64,000 nt of DNA from Pictodentalium vernedei. Its lineage: Eukaryota; Mollusca; Scaphopoda; Dentaliida; Dentaliidae. Made by a program: the position numbers and the translations under genes. Shown piece after piece: positions 29,101 through 42,287 of the stretch (positions are counted from its first letter, which is position 1; every line of letters begins with the position of its first letter). Below the pieces are notes generated by a model that saw only the letters and a list, made by a program, of their open reading frames with translations, did no database searches and was not told the DNA's origin. The DNA lies in the NCBI GenBank assembly GCA_031216915.1, contig CM062289.1:395524674-395588673 (forward strand), read 5' to 3'.

Positions 29101-31530
29101 AAGCTTTAATTTATATTCTTTTTGAACAGACGATTTTTTCGATGAGATCTGTTCGGGTATACTTAGCCCATGTTGCACATTCAACACTGTGATTACGTTA
29201 CTCTGCGTAGTGTACAGCGTATAATGTTTTGTCCATATTTCAATGAAAAATATGATCATGCAGAGCCATATTTTAAACGCCAGTATCTCTCGACACAACA
29301 GATGGAATAAGCTGATCTTTTCAGCCTAGAATTCTGACACGTACATTAAGAGAAACCATGCCTTTTTTCTCCTAAAGTTTTGTTAATAAAAAATGTCAAA
29401 TTGAAAAAAGTCAAACATCGACTAAATAATCATTCATCTTTTGCCCCCTGTTAATATTCGTATCCATGCTCAAAGTCAAACCTTAAACCCGAAAATCTTA
29501 TTCTGGAGTAAAGATTGACCAAGAGAAACCTTCTAATGTTCTCTTTATTTTAATAACGTGCAACTCAGATAAACGGGACATGCCGATAATGACAATGATT
29601 CGTCATCGTCTAACTACTCAGAATGAAAGTATGATATCAAAGAAAAATTCTGTTTTTCAAGGCTGCGCACATACACATACATCTTATGTGTTGGGGGGGG
29701 ATTGCTTGGGGATAGTGTTGTGTGGCTGGAGGGAGGCTTTGCACAATATTATGTTAGTTTGGGCAGGGCCGTCACTAACAATTTTTATTTATTTATTTTT
29801 CTTGGGATGTAGGGGTGGGGGAGGTATAGGACATCTGAGCCCGACGGCTCGGTCATATCGTCCAAATTATCGGATCGTACCTAATTCCTTTTATCGAAGA
29901 CACATACGCAAAAATATACTTTCCATTGATAGAATACTTACATGGCAGGGAATTTATTAGAATTTTATGACAGTGCTGTCCATTACAAACCAGTTGGGCG
30001 GATATGCCCGACCTTCTGGGTGCTTTCAACAGGTCATGGTCATAAAAATAATTTATTATTACTTGCTCTCTCCCTGGATGTGTGATTCTACCGATATTGT
30101 GAGTCTGGAATTTATTGCACTTTCTGATGTGTGTATATTTTATCGGCGAGCAAGAGATTTAGTCCAGCTGAGTACTCAAAACCATGTATATTTTCGACAC
30201 GCAAGCAAGGGGACTGCCCAACTTGGTTTTTCATAATTTCTTGCCCAGCCTTTGTCTGGTGAAACTCTGGATCGGGTTACGCCCCTGAGCTTTTTTTAAA
30301 GAGTAATTTTATTTCCATTAAGATGAAATAGGACTTGGCGCCACTACAAATATATTCATTTCTGATCCTTTGAAAAGGACGAATGAGATTACTGCATATC
30401 TTCACCAAATCTACAAACTTTCACCGTGATGCATAGTTTGAAACCCTCTTTGCAATGTTTGTCTTGTGTTTCTCGATTTTTAAACAGTCCCCTCAACACC
30501 GATAGACCTACATTATTTGAAACACAATATTTTTTTTTCATCAGACTAAATGCTGAGACGGAGTCGATCAACTAAGGCGAGAATTGATTTCACCCCCTTC
30601 TCCCGCCCATTACTTCTACACAACAGCTCAGAAACTATAAACAATACAGCTTATAACGTGTAGGGAACCGAGTACCAGGCGAATTGCAACTATTGCCGCG
30701 TGTAACTGCCAGAGGTTTCGGCTTACACCAGTGCAAAGCCAAACTGAATTTCAACACAAGTTCACAGACCCGCCTCGTTCACGGACACAAGGCAACTGAA
30801 GGGCTCGTATCAAATTTGAAATAAAAATTGTAAATTTAGCAGCTGCACTGTCGGCCATGTGCACGCCTCAGTGTATTTGTGTTGGTTACGAATGCTAATA
30901 CCATTTGTACATACGGTGCAACAAAACAGAATAATTTATATCAGTTATCCGACTTCTATATATATGCAAAGCTGCAGTCGGAAATAATACAGTCCACGAA
31001 AAGAGCGTCCTGAGAAAATATTTTGGTTTTAAAAATTGCTGAAGTATTTTATTTAGTTGAAGCATCGCTGTCAGATCTTCTTGCAAGAAAATAACCGATT
31101 GGATAGATTCACTGCAATATCTTGAAAGGGCCGATTGAAATGACCTGGTGGCATGAAAAAGCAATTGAATATTTGGATGTATTTTGTTTGAAAACATAAA
31201 AATATTTCGTCAACAGCGCCTGGATGCGCTGAACTGGGGACAATATACCCTTCCATACCCTTCTCGAAATCTACCATTGACACCAAGACTTATTTTGTAT
31301 CTATGTTCATGGAGGCTAACTGGCGAAAGGGGAGGTGACAGTCTTCTTGAGATCTACTTCAAATGACAACATTTCTCTTGCATTTAAAACCTCGTATTGT
31401 TTGTAAAGTTTGTGTATCTTGCGAATAGCTATAAATTTGCATTACAGTATTTATAATGCCGTTATGGAGTGAAATAGTAACGTTTGTAAAGTGTTTTTAG
31501 TCTTTGTCAGAAAATTAAAATAGAAAAAAA
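26148..31530 (+). repeat. Macrosatellite unit 2 (5383 bp)
   Basis: Tracts: poly-C 19, G run 18, second poly-C 12, late G run 8, early G run 7. It shares G29260 with unit 1, whereas units 3-8 have T at that site. I saw no private substitution. Confidence 0.95.
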
Positions 31531-34500
31531 CAAATTCCTTCTTTCAACTCAGCTGGGTGTCAAGAAATATGTCTTTTGTACATACATCAATTTCTACATT
31601 CAAATTTTATCGGGTGGGAGTAACTTTTGTATGCTTTTGGGGGGGTGATAGCGGCTTCGGTCAAACATTCTATAGGTGGGACGGAAGCAGTGGTTGCAGC
31701 GTGAATGAATGGTTTCGCGCAAGTAAACCCCATTCGGCCGTTGTCATGGTTGCATCGTTGCAAGCAACAAATTACATTAATGCCAAGGGTAGTTTATCTA
31801 TCAGGGTGAGCTGAAACCCGTGTCCACATAAATAAACTTTTATTCTATGACCTATTCTATCTGTGCACTTTTATCGGGTTAATAAGGAACATTTTGTAGA
31901 CGAAGGGTATAATGTGGATTGCTTCAGTGTCCTTTGAGAACAATAAAAATACACCCTCTGAAACAAAGTTTATACAAACTCTCCCGTTGGTCGCATTAGA
32001 GAAAACGTTTTATAGTCGAGTTAGTGTTGGGTTTCGTTTTTTTTCAGTAAATGAATGCGTTTGAAACAAATGTGCGTAACAAACTGTCTTGTCATTAGAA
32101 CCAGAATTTCGTCAAAGCTCTCAGATATAAAAAAAATATAGGAAACCACTGTAACATTAAAACATAGACAGTTTATAAAACACATCAAGTTACATGTGCA
32201 CATCATTAATGCAAAATAGCAGTTGTCCTTCGTCGAACACTATCCTCCATTTATAAAAAACAAGCTACCAACAAAAAGTTTTGACTGGCCATTTACAGTC
32301 AAATAATCCTGGTAGGAACTCAGAGTAGTGTCTGTTTGCTGCTTGAGCCGACAACCAACGCCTGGGGTGCATATCCCAATAATGTGGCTTTATGGGTATA
32401 AACGATTAGTAAAACTTCAATTTGGTTTTGGTGACCACATAGTTATAGGTGTTGGAAGTCACCGTAAATATGAATATATTAATAATCTCCAGAAAAATGT
32501 TAGTGTATCAGTGGCAAAGTCTCGAGCGTGGAACCACAAGCAAACAAAATTCGTTATTACTACGTGCAATGCGTAGATTGTGGACTACCACTGAAACACC
32601 TATGGAGTGGAGTTTCTCTCAGGCAAACACACCCCCTCGTCTGTTAAAAAAAACATGGAAATAATAAGGAAAATTTCAGCCATTTCACCTCCGACTTGAA
32701 CGCGCAGGGTCACTGTCCTAAAGGGTGTTACAACCAGATGCGTCACGAAGAATATCAATTGGGGGAGGGGTGGAAAACATGACTTGTTCCGCCGGTGATT
32801 CCTAATGTTACGACTGATGAAATATTTCAACTACACTTTGGCCATTTATCTGTGAAGCATTTAGCTGATGGGTTCTGATAGTCGATAAGGGGAGATAACC
32901 GTCCATTTGAACCAGTCATCAAAAGTGGAAAGCTGCCAATGGATGCAGCAACTATTCACGAACGATGACTGAAAATATCAATTAAATCCCTCAAGAATTT
33001 TCTTAGATAGAGTGTTTTAACGAGATGTTTTGAATTTGGTCTTTTTCAAGATGTTGCGAAGCGGGACGGGGATGTGCACGGCGGACATCCCCCCCCCCCC
33101 CCCCCCCCGTTCTGGGATAGTGCCCCTTAAAACTTATAATTCAGTGCCACGGGTGGATAGATGGGACAAAAGCAACCTCGCGTTTTCAAGAACTTTGCCT
33201 GTGGATCACGACACTACCCTTAAAACATAGATAATGGCCAGAACTCGAAAGTGATCAGAAATCGCTTGCGAAAAAGATGGCTAGTTAGACATTAAAATGG
33301 AACACACGGCAGTTTCAGATATAGCTTGTGGAGGGGGGTGGGGTGGGGGGGGGGGGGGGCTGGGACCCATCGAGGAGACCCTAGTTCGACCCAATAGAAG
33401 AAAATTTGATTTCTCAATCTAACCGAACTGAAGAACGCTGTTTACATGCATCTGGGCGAAAAAATGGAGATTAGACGGCTGGTATGTCGAAATGTCTCCA
33501 TGTGGACTGCTAATGGCAATCCACATAGAGAGCCATTTCGTATACCGGCAGTCTATGCAATGAGATCCATTTCGCTTGTTGGTCGTTTTCACGCACCAAC
33601 AGGCTGCATTAATTTTGCGATTCCCGCCCCCCCCCCCTCCTCCTAGGGGTGGCGGCACTATCTTTTCAAGATATTTTCAGTCGACGTTCAGTCACAACTC
33701 TATTTTGTACAAAACGCAGGCTTATGCGATTATTTACATGAAGTTGGAAACGGGGCAATATTCTGAAATAAAAAAATGCTCTATTTCGCAGACGCCCAAG
33801 TCAAAGTATCACCTGGATTCGAAACCACTCGCAGCGATCTCTTCCAATGCTTATGAGTGCCGAAAAGATTGAGCACGTGACCTAGTGCATTTGCCACCCA
33901 AAGTTGTGAGCAGGATTAAATAGGAATCATCGGTCGATTGGTTCAAAATCTGTTGGCTTTGAATCCATCAATCAATATATTTTTATCCAGTTTGTACAGT
34001 ATTAAAAACCTTTTTCTATAATTTTGTGCCAGAATGAGTGAAAATCTCTCAAAAACATGTGGCATGAAAACAAAGTGTCAAGTTCATTCAGTGCAAGACC
34101 AGACGGCAGAAGCGAAAATTCCAAAGTTCAATTTAAATTTTACGTTGTACTATATATTTTTTCCAGTTTTTGTTAGTTCAAAAAAGATGATGTACTTTTG
34201 GATGTATAGGTAACTTGGTGTGTTGTACAGAGAGTGAAAGGTATGCTGTCAATGGGATTTTGGGCTTTTAACAACCTCATTTCGAGAACGTATTGAACGC
34301 CCCAATCCACTTGGCTACTGAACCTTTCACTAAAATTTTGAAATAAAGCGTTGTAATACACCCAGGTGTTAAAAAATCAAAACCATTCAGATTGATTATT
34401 CTCTAATGTTTGTTAACAGTCGGAAACTTGATTATCTTTATCCGAAAGCAAGACTGATGGACAAATAATTTGATTATACAAAGCTTTAATTTATATTCTT

Positions 34501-36910
34501 TTTGAACAGACGATTTTTTCGATGAGATCTGTTCGGGTATACTTAGCCCATGTTGCACATTCAACACTGTGATTACGTTACTCTGCGTAGTGTACAGCGT
34601 ATAATGTTTTGTCCATATTTCAATGAAAAATATGATCATTCAGAGCCATATTTTAAACGCCAGTATCTCTCGACACAACAGATGGAATAAGCTGATCTTT
34701 TCAGCCTAGAATTCTGACACGTACATTAAGAGAAACCATGCCTTTTTTCTCCTAAAGTTTTGTTAATAAAAAATGTCAAATTGAAAAAAGTCAAACATCG
34801 ACTAAATAATCATTCATCTTTTGCCCCCTGTTAATATTCGTATCCATGCTCAAAGTCAAACCTTAAACCCGAAAATCTTATTCTGGAGTAAAGATTGACC
34901 AAGAGAAACCTTCTAATGTTCTCTTTATTTTAATAACGTGCAACTCAGATAAACGGGACATGCCGATAATGACAATGATTCGTCATCGTCTAACTACTCA
35001 GAATGAAAGTATGATATCAAAGAAAAATTCTGTTTTTCAAGGCTGCGCACATACACATACATCTTATGTGTTGGGGGGGGATTGCTTGGGGATAGTGTTG
35101 TGTGGCTGGAGGGAGGCTTTGCACAATATTATGTTAGTTTGGGCAGGGCCGTCACTAACAATTTTTATTTATTTATTTTTCTTGGGATGTAGGGGTGGGG
35201 GAGGTATAGGACATCTGAGCCCGACGGCTCGGTCATATCGTCCAAATTATCGGATCGTACCTAATTCCTTTTATCGAAGACACATACGCAAAAATATACT
35301 TTCCATTGATAGAATACTTACATGGCAGGGAATTTATTAGAATTTTATGACAGTGCTGTCCATTACAAACCAGTTGGGCGGATATGCCCGACCTTCTGGG
35401 TGCTTTCAACAGGTCATGGTCATAAAAATAATTTATTATTACTTGCTCTCTCCCTGGATGTGTGATTCTACCGATATTGTGAGTCTGGAATTTATTGCAC
35501 TTTCTGATGTGTGTATATTTTATCGGCGAGCAAGAGATTTAGTCCAGCTGAGTACTCAAAACCATGTATATTTTCGACACGCAAGCAAGGGGACTGCCCA
35601 ACTTGGTTTTTCATAATTTCTTGCCCAGCCTTTGTCTGGTGAAACTCTGGATCGGGTTACGCCCCTGAGCTTTTTTTAAAGAGTAATTTTATTTCCATTA
35701 AGATGAAATAGGACTTGGCGCCACTACAAATATATTCATTTCTGATCCTTTGAAAAGGACGAATGAGATTACTGCATATCTTCACCAAATCTACAAACTT
35801 TCACCGTGATGCATAGTTTGAAACCCTCTTTGCAATGTTTGTCTTGTGTTTCTCGATTTTTAAACAGTCCCCTCAACACCGATAGACCTACATTATTTGA
35901 AACACAATATTTTTTTTTCATCAGACTAAATGCTGAGACGGAGTCGATCAACTAAGGCGAGAATTGATTTCACCCCCTTCTCCCGCCCATTACTTCTACA
36001 CAACAGCTCAGAAACTATAAACAATACAGCTTATAACGTGTAGGGAACCGAGTACCAGGCGAATTGCAACTATTGCCGCGTGTAACTGCCAGAGGTTTCG
36101 GCTTACACCAGTGCAAAGCCAAACTGAATTTCAACACAAGTTCACAGACCCGCCTCGTTCACGGACACAAGGCAACTGAAGGGCTCGTATCAAATTTGAA
36201 ATAAAAATTGTAAATTTAGCAGCTGCACTGTCGGCCATGTGCACGCCTCAGTGTATTTGTGTTGGTTACGAATGCTAATACCATTTGTACATACGGTGCA
36301 ACAAAACAGAATAATTTATATCAGTTATCCGACTTCTATATATATGCAAAGCTGCAGTCGGAAATAATACAGTCCACGAAAAGAGCGTCCTGAGAAAATA
36401 TTTTGGTTTTAAAAATTGCTGAAGTATTTTATTTAGTTGAAGCATCGCTGTCAGATCTTCTTGCAAGAAAATAACCGATTGGATAGATTCACTGCAATAT
36501 CTTGAAAGGGCCGATTGAAATGACCTGGTGGCATGAAAAAGCAATTGAATATTTGGATGTATTTTGTTTGAAAACATAAAAATATTTCGTCAACAGCGCC
36601 TGGATGCGCTGAACTGGGGACAATATACCCTTCCATACCCTTCTCGAAATCTACCATTGACACCAAGACTTATTTTGTATCTATGTTCATGGAGGCTAAC
36701 TGGCGAAAGGGGAGGTGACAGTCTTCTTGAGATCTACTTCAAATGACAACATTTCTCTTGCATTTAAAACCTCGTATTGTTTGTAAAGTTTGTGTATCTT
36801 GCGAATAGCTATAAATTTGCATTACAGTATTTATAATGCCGTTATGGAGTGAAATAGTAACGTTTGTAAAGTGTTTTTAGTCTTTGTCAGAAAATTAAAA
36901 TAGAAAAAAA
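31531..36910 (+). repeat. Macrosatellite unit 3 (5380 bp)
   Basis: Tracts: poly-C 20, G run 15, second poly-C 11, late G run 8. Private substitution T33255 (A elsewhere). It is the first unit with T at the 34,640 site. Confidence 0.95.
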
Positions 36911-39900
36911 CAAATTCCTTCTTTCAACTCAGCTGGGTGTCAAGAAATATGTCTTTTGTACATACATCAATTTCTACATTCAAATTTTATCGGGTGGGAG
37001 TAACTTTTGTATGCTTTTGGGGGGGTGATAGCGGCTTCGGTCAAACATTCTATAGGTGGGACGGAAGCAGTGGTTGCAGCGTGAATGAATGGTTTCGCGC
37101 AAGTAAACCCCATTCGGCCGTTGTCATGGTTGCATCGTTGCAAGCAACAAATTACATTAATGCCAAGGGTAGTTTATCTATCAGGGTGAGCTGAAACCCG
37201 TGTCCACATAAATAAACTTTTATTCTATGACCTATTCTATCTGTGCACTTTTATCGGGTTAATAAGGAACATTTTGTAGACGAAGGGTATAATGTGGATT
37301 GCTTCAGTGTCCTTTGAGAACAATAAAAATACACCCTCTGAAACAAAGTTTATACAAACTCTCCCGTTGGTCGCATTAGAGAAAACGTTTTATAGTCGAG
37401 TTAGTGTTGGGTTTCGTTTTTTTTCAGTAAATGAATGCGTTTGAAACAAATGTGCGTAACAAACTGTCTTGTCATTAGAACCAGAATTTCGTCAAAGCTC
37501 TCAGATATAAAAAAAATATAGGAAACCACTGTAACATTAAAACATAGACAGTTTATAAAACACATCAAGTTACATGTGCACATCATTAATGCAAAATAGC
37601 AGTTGTCCTTCGTCGAACACTATCCTCCATTTATAAAAAACAAGCTACCAACAAAAAGTTTTGACTGGCCATTTACAGTCAAATAATCCTGGTAGGAACT
37701 CAGAGTAGTGTCTGTTTGCTGCTTGAGCCGACAACCAACGCCTGGGGTGCATATCCCAATAATGTGGCTTTATGGGTATAAACGATTAGTAAAACTTCAA
37801 TTTGGTTTTGGTGACCACATAGTTATAGGTGTTGGAAGTCACCGTAAATATGAATATATTAATAATCTCCAGAAAAATGTTAGTGTATCAGTGGCAAAGT
37901 CTCGAGCGTGGAACCACAAGCAAACAAAATTCGTTATTACTACGTGCAATGCGTAGATTGTGGACTACCACTGAAACACCTATGGAGTGGAGTTTCTCTC
38001 AGGCAAACACACCCCCTCGTCTGTTAAAAAAAACATGGAAATAATAAGGAAAATTTCAGCCATTTCACCTCCGACTTGAACGCGCAGGGTCACTGTCCTA
38101 AAGGGTGTTACAACCAGATGCGTCACGAAGAATATCAATTGGGGGAGGGGTGGAAAACATGACTTGTTCCGCCGGTGATTCCTAATGTTACGACTGATGA
38201 AATATTTCAACTACACTTTGGCCATTTATCTGTGAAGCATTTAGCTGATGGGTTCTGATAGTCGATAAGGGGAGATAACCGTCCATTTGAACCAGTCATC
38301 AAAAGTGGAAAGCTGCCAATGGATGCAGCAACTATTCACGAACGATGACTGAAAATATCAATTAAATCCCTCAAGAATTTTCTTAGATAGAGTGTTTTAA
38401 CGAGATGTTTTGAATTTGGTCTTTTTCAAGATGTTGCGAAGCGGGACGGGGATGTGCACGGCGGACATCCCCCCCCCCCCCCCCCCGTTCTGGGATAGTG
38501 CCCCTTAAAACTTATAATTCAGTGCCACGGGTGGATAGATGGGACAAAAGCAACCTCGCGTTTTCAAGAACTTTGCCTGTGGATCACGACACTACCCTTA
38601 AAACATAGATAATGGCCAGAACTCGAAAGTGAACAGAAATCGCTTGCGAAAAAGATGGCTAGTTAGACATTAAAATGGAACACACGGCAGTTTCAGATAT
38701 AGCTTGTGGAGGGGGGTGGGGTGGGGGGGGGGGGGGGCTGGGACCCATCGAGGAGACCCTAGTTCGACCCAATAGAAGAAAATTTGATTTCTCAATCTAA
38801 CCGAACTGAAGAACGCTGTTTACATGCATCTGGGCGAAAAAATGGAGATTAGACGGCTGGTATGTCGAAATGTCTCCATGTGGACTGCTAATGGCAATCC
38901 ACATAGAGAGCCATTTCGTATACCGGCAGTCTATGCAATGAGATCCATTTCGCTTGTTGGTCGTTTTCACGCACCAACAGGCTGCATTAATTTTGCGATT
39001 CCCGCCCCCCCCCTCCTCCTAGGGGTGGCGGCACTATCTTTTCAAGATATTTTCAGTCGACGTTCAGTCACAACTCTATTTTGTACAAAACGCAGGCTTA
39101 TGCGATTATTTACATGAAGTTGGAAACGGGGCAATATTCTGAAATAAAAAAATGCTCTATTTCGCAGACGCCCAAGTCAAAGTATCACCTGGATTCGAAA
39201 CCACTCGCAGCGATCTCTTCCAATGCTTATGAGTGCCGAAAAGATTGAGCACGTGACCTAGTGCATTTGCCACCCAAAGTTGTGAGCAGGATTAAATAGG
39301 AATCATCGGTCGATTGGTTCAAAATCTGTTGGCTTTGAATCCATCAATCAATATATTTTTATCCAGTTTGTACAGTATTAAAAACCTTTTTCTATAATTT
39401 TGTGCCAGAATGAGTGAAAATCTCTCAAAAACATGTGGCATGAAAACAAAGTGTCAAGTTCATTCAGTGCAAGACCAGACGGCAGAAGCGAAAATTCCAA
39501 AGTTCAATTTAAATTTTACGTTGTACTATATATTTTTTCCAGTTTTTGTTAGTTCAAAAAAGATGATGTACTTTTGGATGTATAGGTAACTTGGTGTGTT
39601 GTACAGAGAGTGAAAGGTATGCTGTCAATGGGATTTTGGGCTTTTAACAACCTCATTTCGAGAACGTATTGAACGCCCCAATCCACTTGGCTACTGAACC
39701 TTTCACTAAAATTTTGAAATAAAGCGTTGTAATACACCCAGGTGTTAAAAAATCAAAACCATTCAGATTGATTATTCTCTAATGTTTGTTAACAGTCGGA
39801 AACTTGATTATCTTTATCCGAAAGCAAGACTGATGGACAAATAATTTGATTATACAAAGCTTTAATTTATATTCTTTTTGAACAGACGATTTTTTCGATG

Positions 39901-42287
39901 AGATCTGTTCGGGTATACTTAGCCCATGTTGCACATTCAACACTGTGATTACGTTACTCTGCGTAGTGTACAGCGTATAATGTTTTGTCCATATTTCAAT
40001 GAAAAATATGATCATTCAGAGCCATATTTTAAACGCCAGTATCTCTCGACACAACAGATGGAATAAGCTGATCTTTTCAGCCTAGAATTCTGACACGTAC
40101 ATTAAGAGAAACCATGCCTTTTTTCTCCTAAAGTTTTGTTAATAAAAAATGTCAAATTGAAAAAAGTCAAACATCGACTAAATAATCATTCATCTTTTGC
40201 CCCCTGTTAATATTCGTATCCATGCTCAAAGTCAAACCTTAAACCCGAAAATCTTATTCTGGAGTAAAGATTGACCAAGAGAAACCTTCTAATGTTCTCT
40301 TTATTTTAATAACGTGCAACTCAGATAAACGGGACATGCCGATAATGACAATGATTCGTCATCGTCTAACTACTCAGAATGAAAGTATGATATCAAAGAA
40401 AAATTCTGTTTTTCAAGGCTGCGCACATACACATACATCTTATGTGTTGGGGGGGGGATTGCTTGGGGATAGTGTTGTGTGGCTGGAGGGAGGCTTTGCA
40501 CAATATTATGTTAGTTTGGGCAGGGCCGTCACTAACAATTTTTATTTATTTATTTTTCTTGGGATGTAGGGGTGGGGGAGGTATAGGACATCTGAGCCCG
40601 ACGGCTCGGTCATATCGTCCAAATTATCGGATCGTACCTAATTCCTTTTATCGAAGACACATACGCAAAAATATACTTTCCATTGATAGAATACTTACAT
40701 GGCAGGGAATTTATTAGAATTTTATGACAGTGCTGTCCATTACAAACCAGTTGGGCGGATATGCCCGACCTTCTGGGTGCTTTCAACAGGTCATGGTCAT
40801 AAAAATAATTTATTATTACTTGCTCTCTCCCTGGATGTGTGATTCTACCGATATTGTGAGTCTGGAATTTATTGCACTTTCTGATGTGTGTATATTTTAT
40901 CGGCGAGCAAGAGATTTAGTCCAGCTGAGTACTCAAAACCATGTATATTTTCGACACGCAAGCAAGGGGACTGCCCAACTTGGTTTTTCATAATTTCTTG
41001 CCCAGCCTTTGTCTGGTGAAACTCTGGATCGGGTTACGCCCCTGAGCTTTTTTTAAAGAGTAATTTTATTTCCATTAAGATGAAATAGGACTTGGCGCCA
41101 CTACAAATATATTCATTTCTGATCCTTTGAAAAGGACGAATGAGATTACTGCATATCTTCACCAAATCTACAAACTTTCACCGTGATGCATAGTTTGAAA
41201 CCCTCTTTGCAATGTTTGTCTTGTGTTTCTCGATTTTTAAACAGTCCCCTCAACACCGATAGACCTACATTATTTGAAACACAATATTTTTTTTTCATCA
41301 GACTAAATGCTGAGACGGAGTCGATCAACTAAGGCGAGAATTGATTTCACCCCCTTCTCCCGCCCATTACTTCTACACAACAGCTCAGAAACTATAAACA
41401 ATACAGCTTATAACGTGTAGGGAACCGAGTACCAGGCGAATTGCAACTATTGCCGCGTGTAACTGCCAGAGGTTTCGGCTTACACCAGTGCAAAGCCAAA
41501 CTGAATTTCAACACAAGTTCACAGACCCGCCTCGTTCACGGACACAAGGCAACTGAAGGGCTCGTATCAAATTTGAAATAAAAATTGTAAATTTAGCAGC
41601 TGCACTGTCGGCCATGTGCACGCCTCAGTGTATTTGTGTTGGTTACGAATGCTAATACCATTTGTACATACGGTGCAACAAAACAGAATAATTTATATCA
41701 GTTATCCGACTTCTATATATATGCAAAGCTGCAGTCGGAAATAATACAGTCCACGAAAAGAGCGTCCTGAGAAAATATTTTGGTTTTAAAAATTGCTGAA
41801 GTATTTTATTTAGTTGAAGCATCGCTGTCAGATCTTCTTGCAAGAAAATAACCGATTGGATAGATTCACTGCAATATCTTGAAAGGGCCGATTGAAATGA
41901 CCTGGTGGCATGAAAAAGCAATTGAATATTTGGATGTATTTTGTTTGAAAACATAAAAATATTTCGTCAACAGCGCCTGGATGCGCTGAACTGGGGACAA
42001 TATACCCTTCCATACCCTTCTCGAAATCTACCATTGACACCAAGACTTATTTTGTATCTATGTTCATGGAGGCTAACTGGCGAAAGGGGAGGTGACAGTC
42101 TTCTTGAGATCTACTTCAAATGACAACATTTCTCTTGCATTTAAAACCTCGTATTGTTTGTAAAGTTTGTGTATCTTGCGAATAGCTATAAATTTGCATT
42201 ACAGTATTTATAATGCCGTTATGGAGTGAAATAGTAACGTTTGTAAAGTGTTTTTAGTCTTTGTCAGAAAATTAAAATAGAAAAAAA
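36911..42287 (+). repeat. Macrosatellite unit 4 (5377 bp)
   Basis: Tracts: poly-C 18, G run 15, second poly-C 9, late G run 9. I noticed no private substitution, so it is close to the array consensus. Confidence 0.95.
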
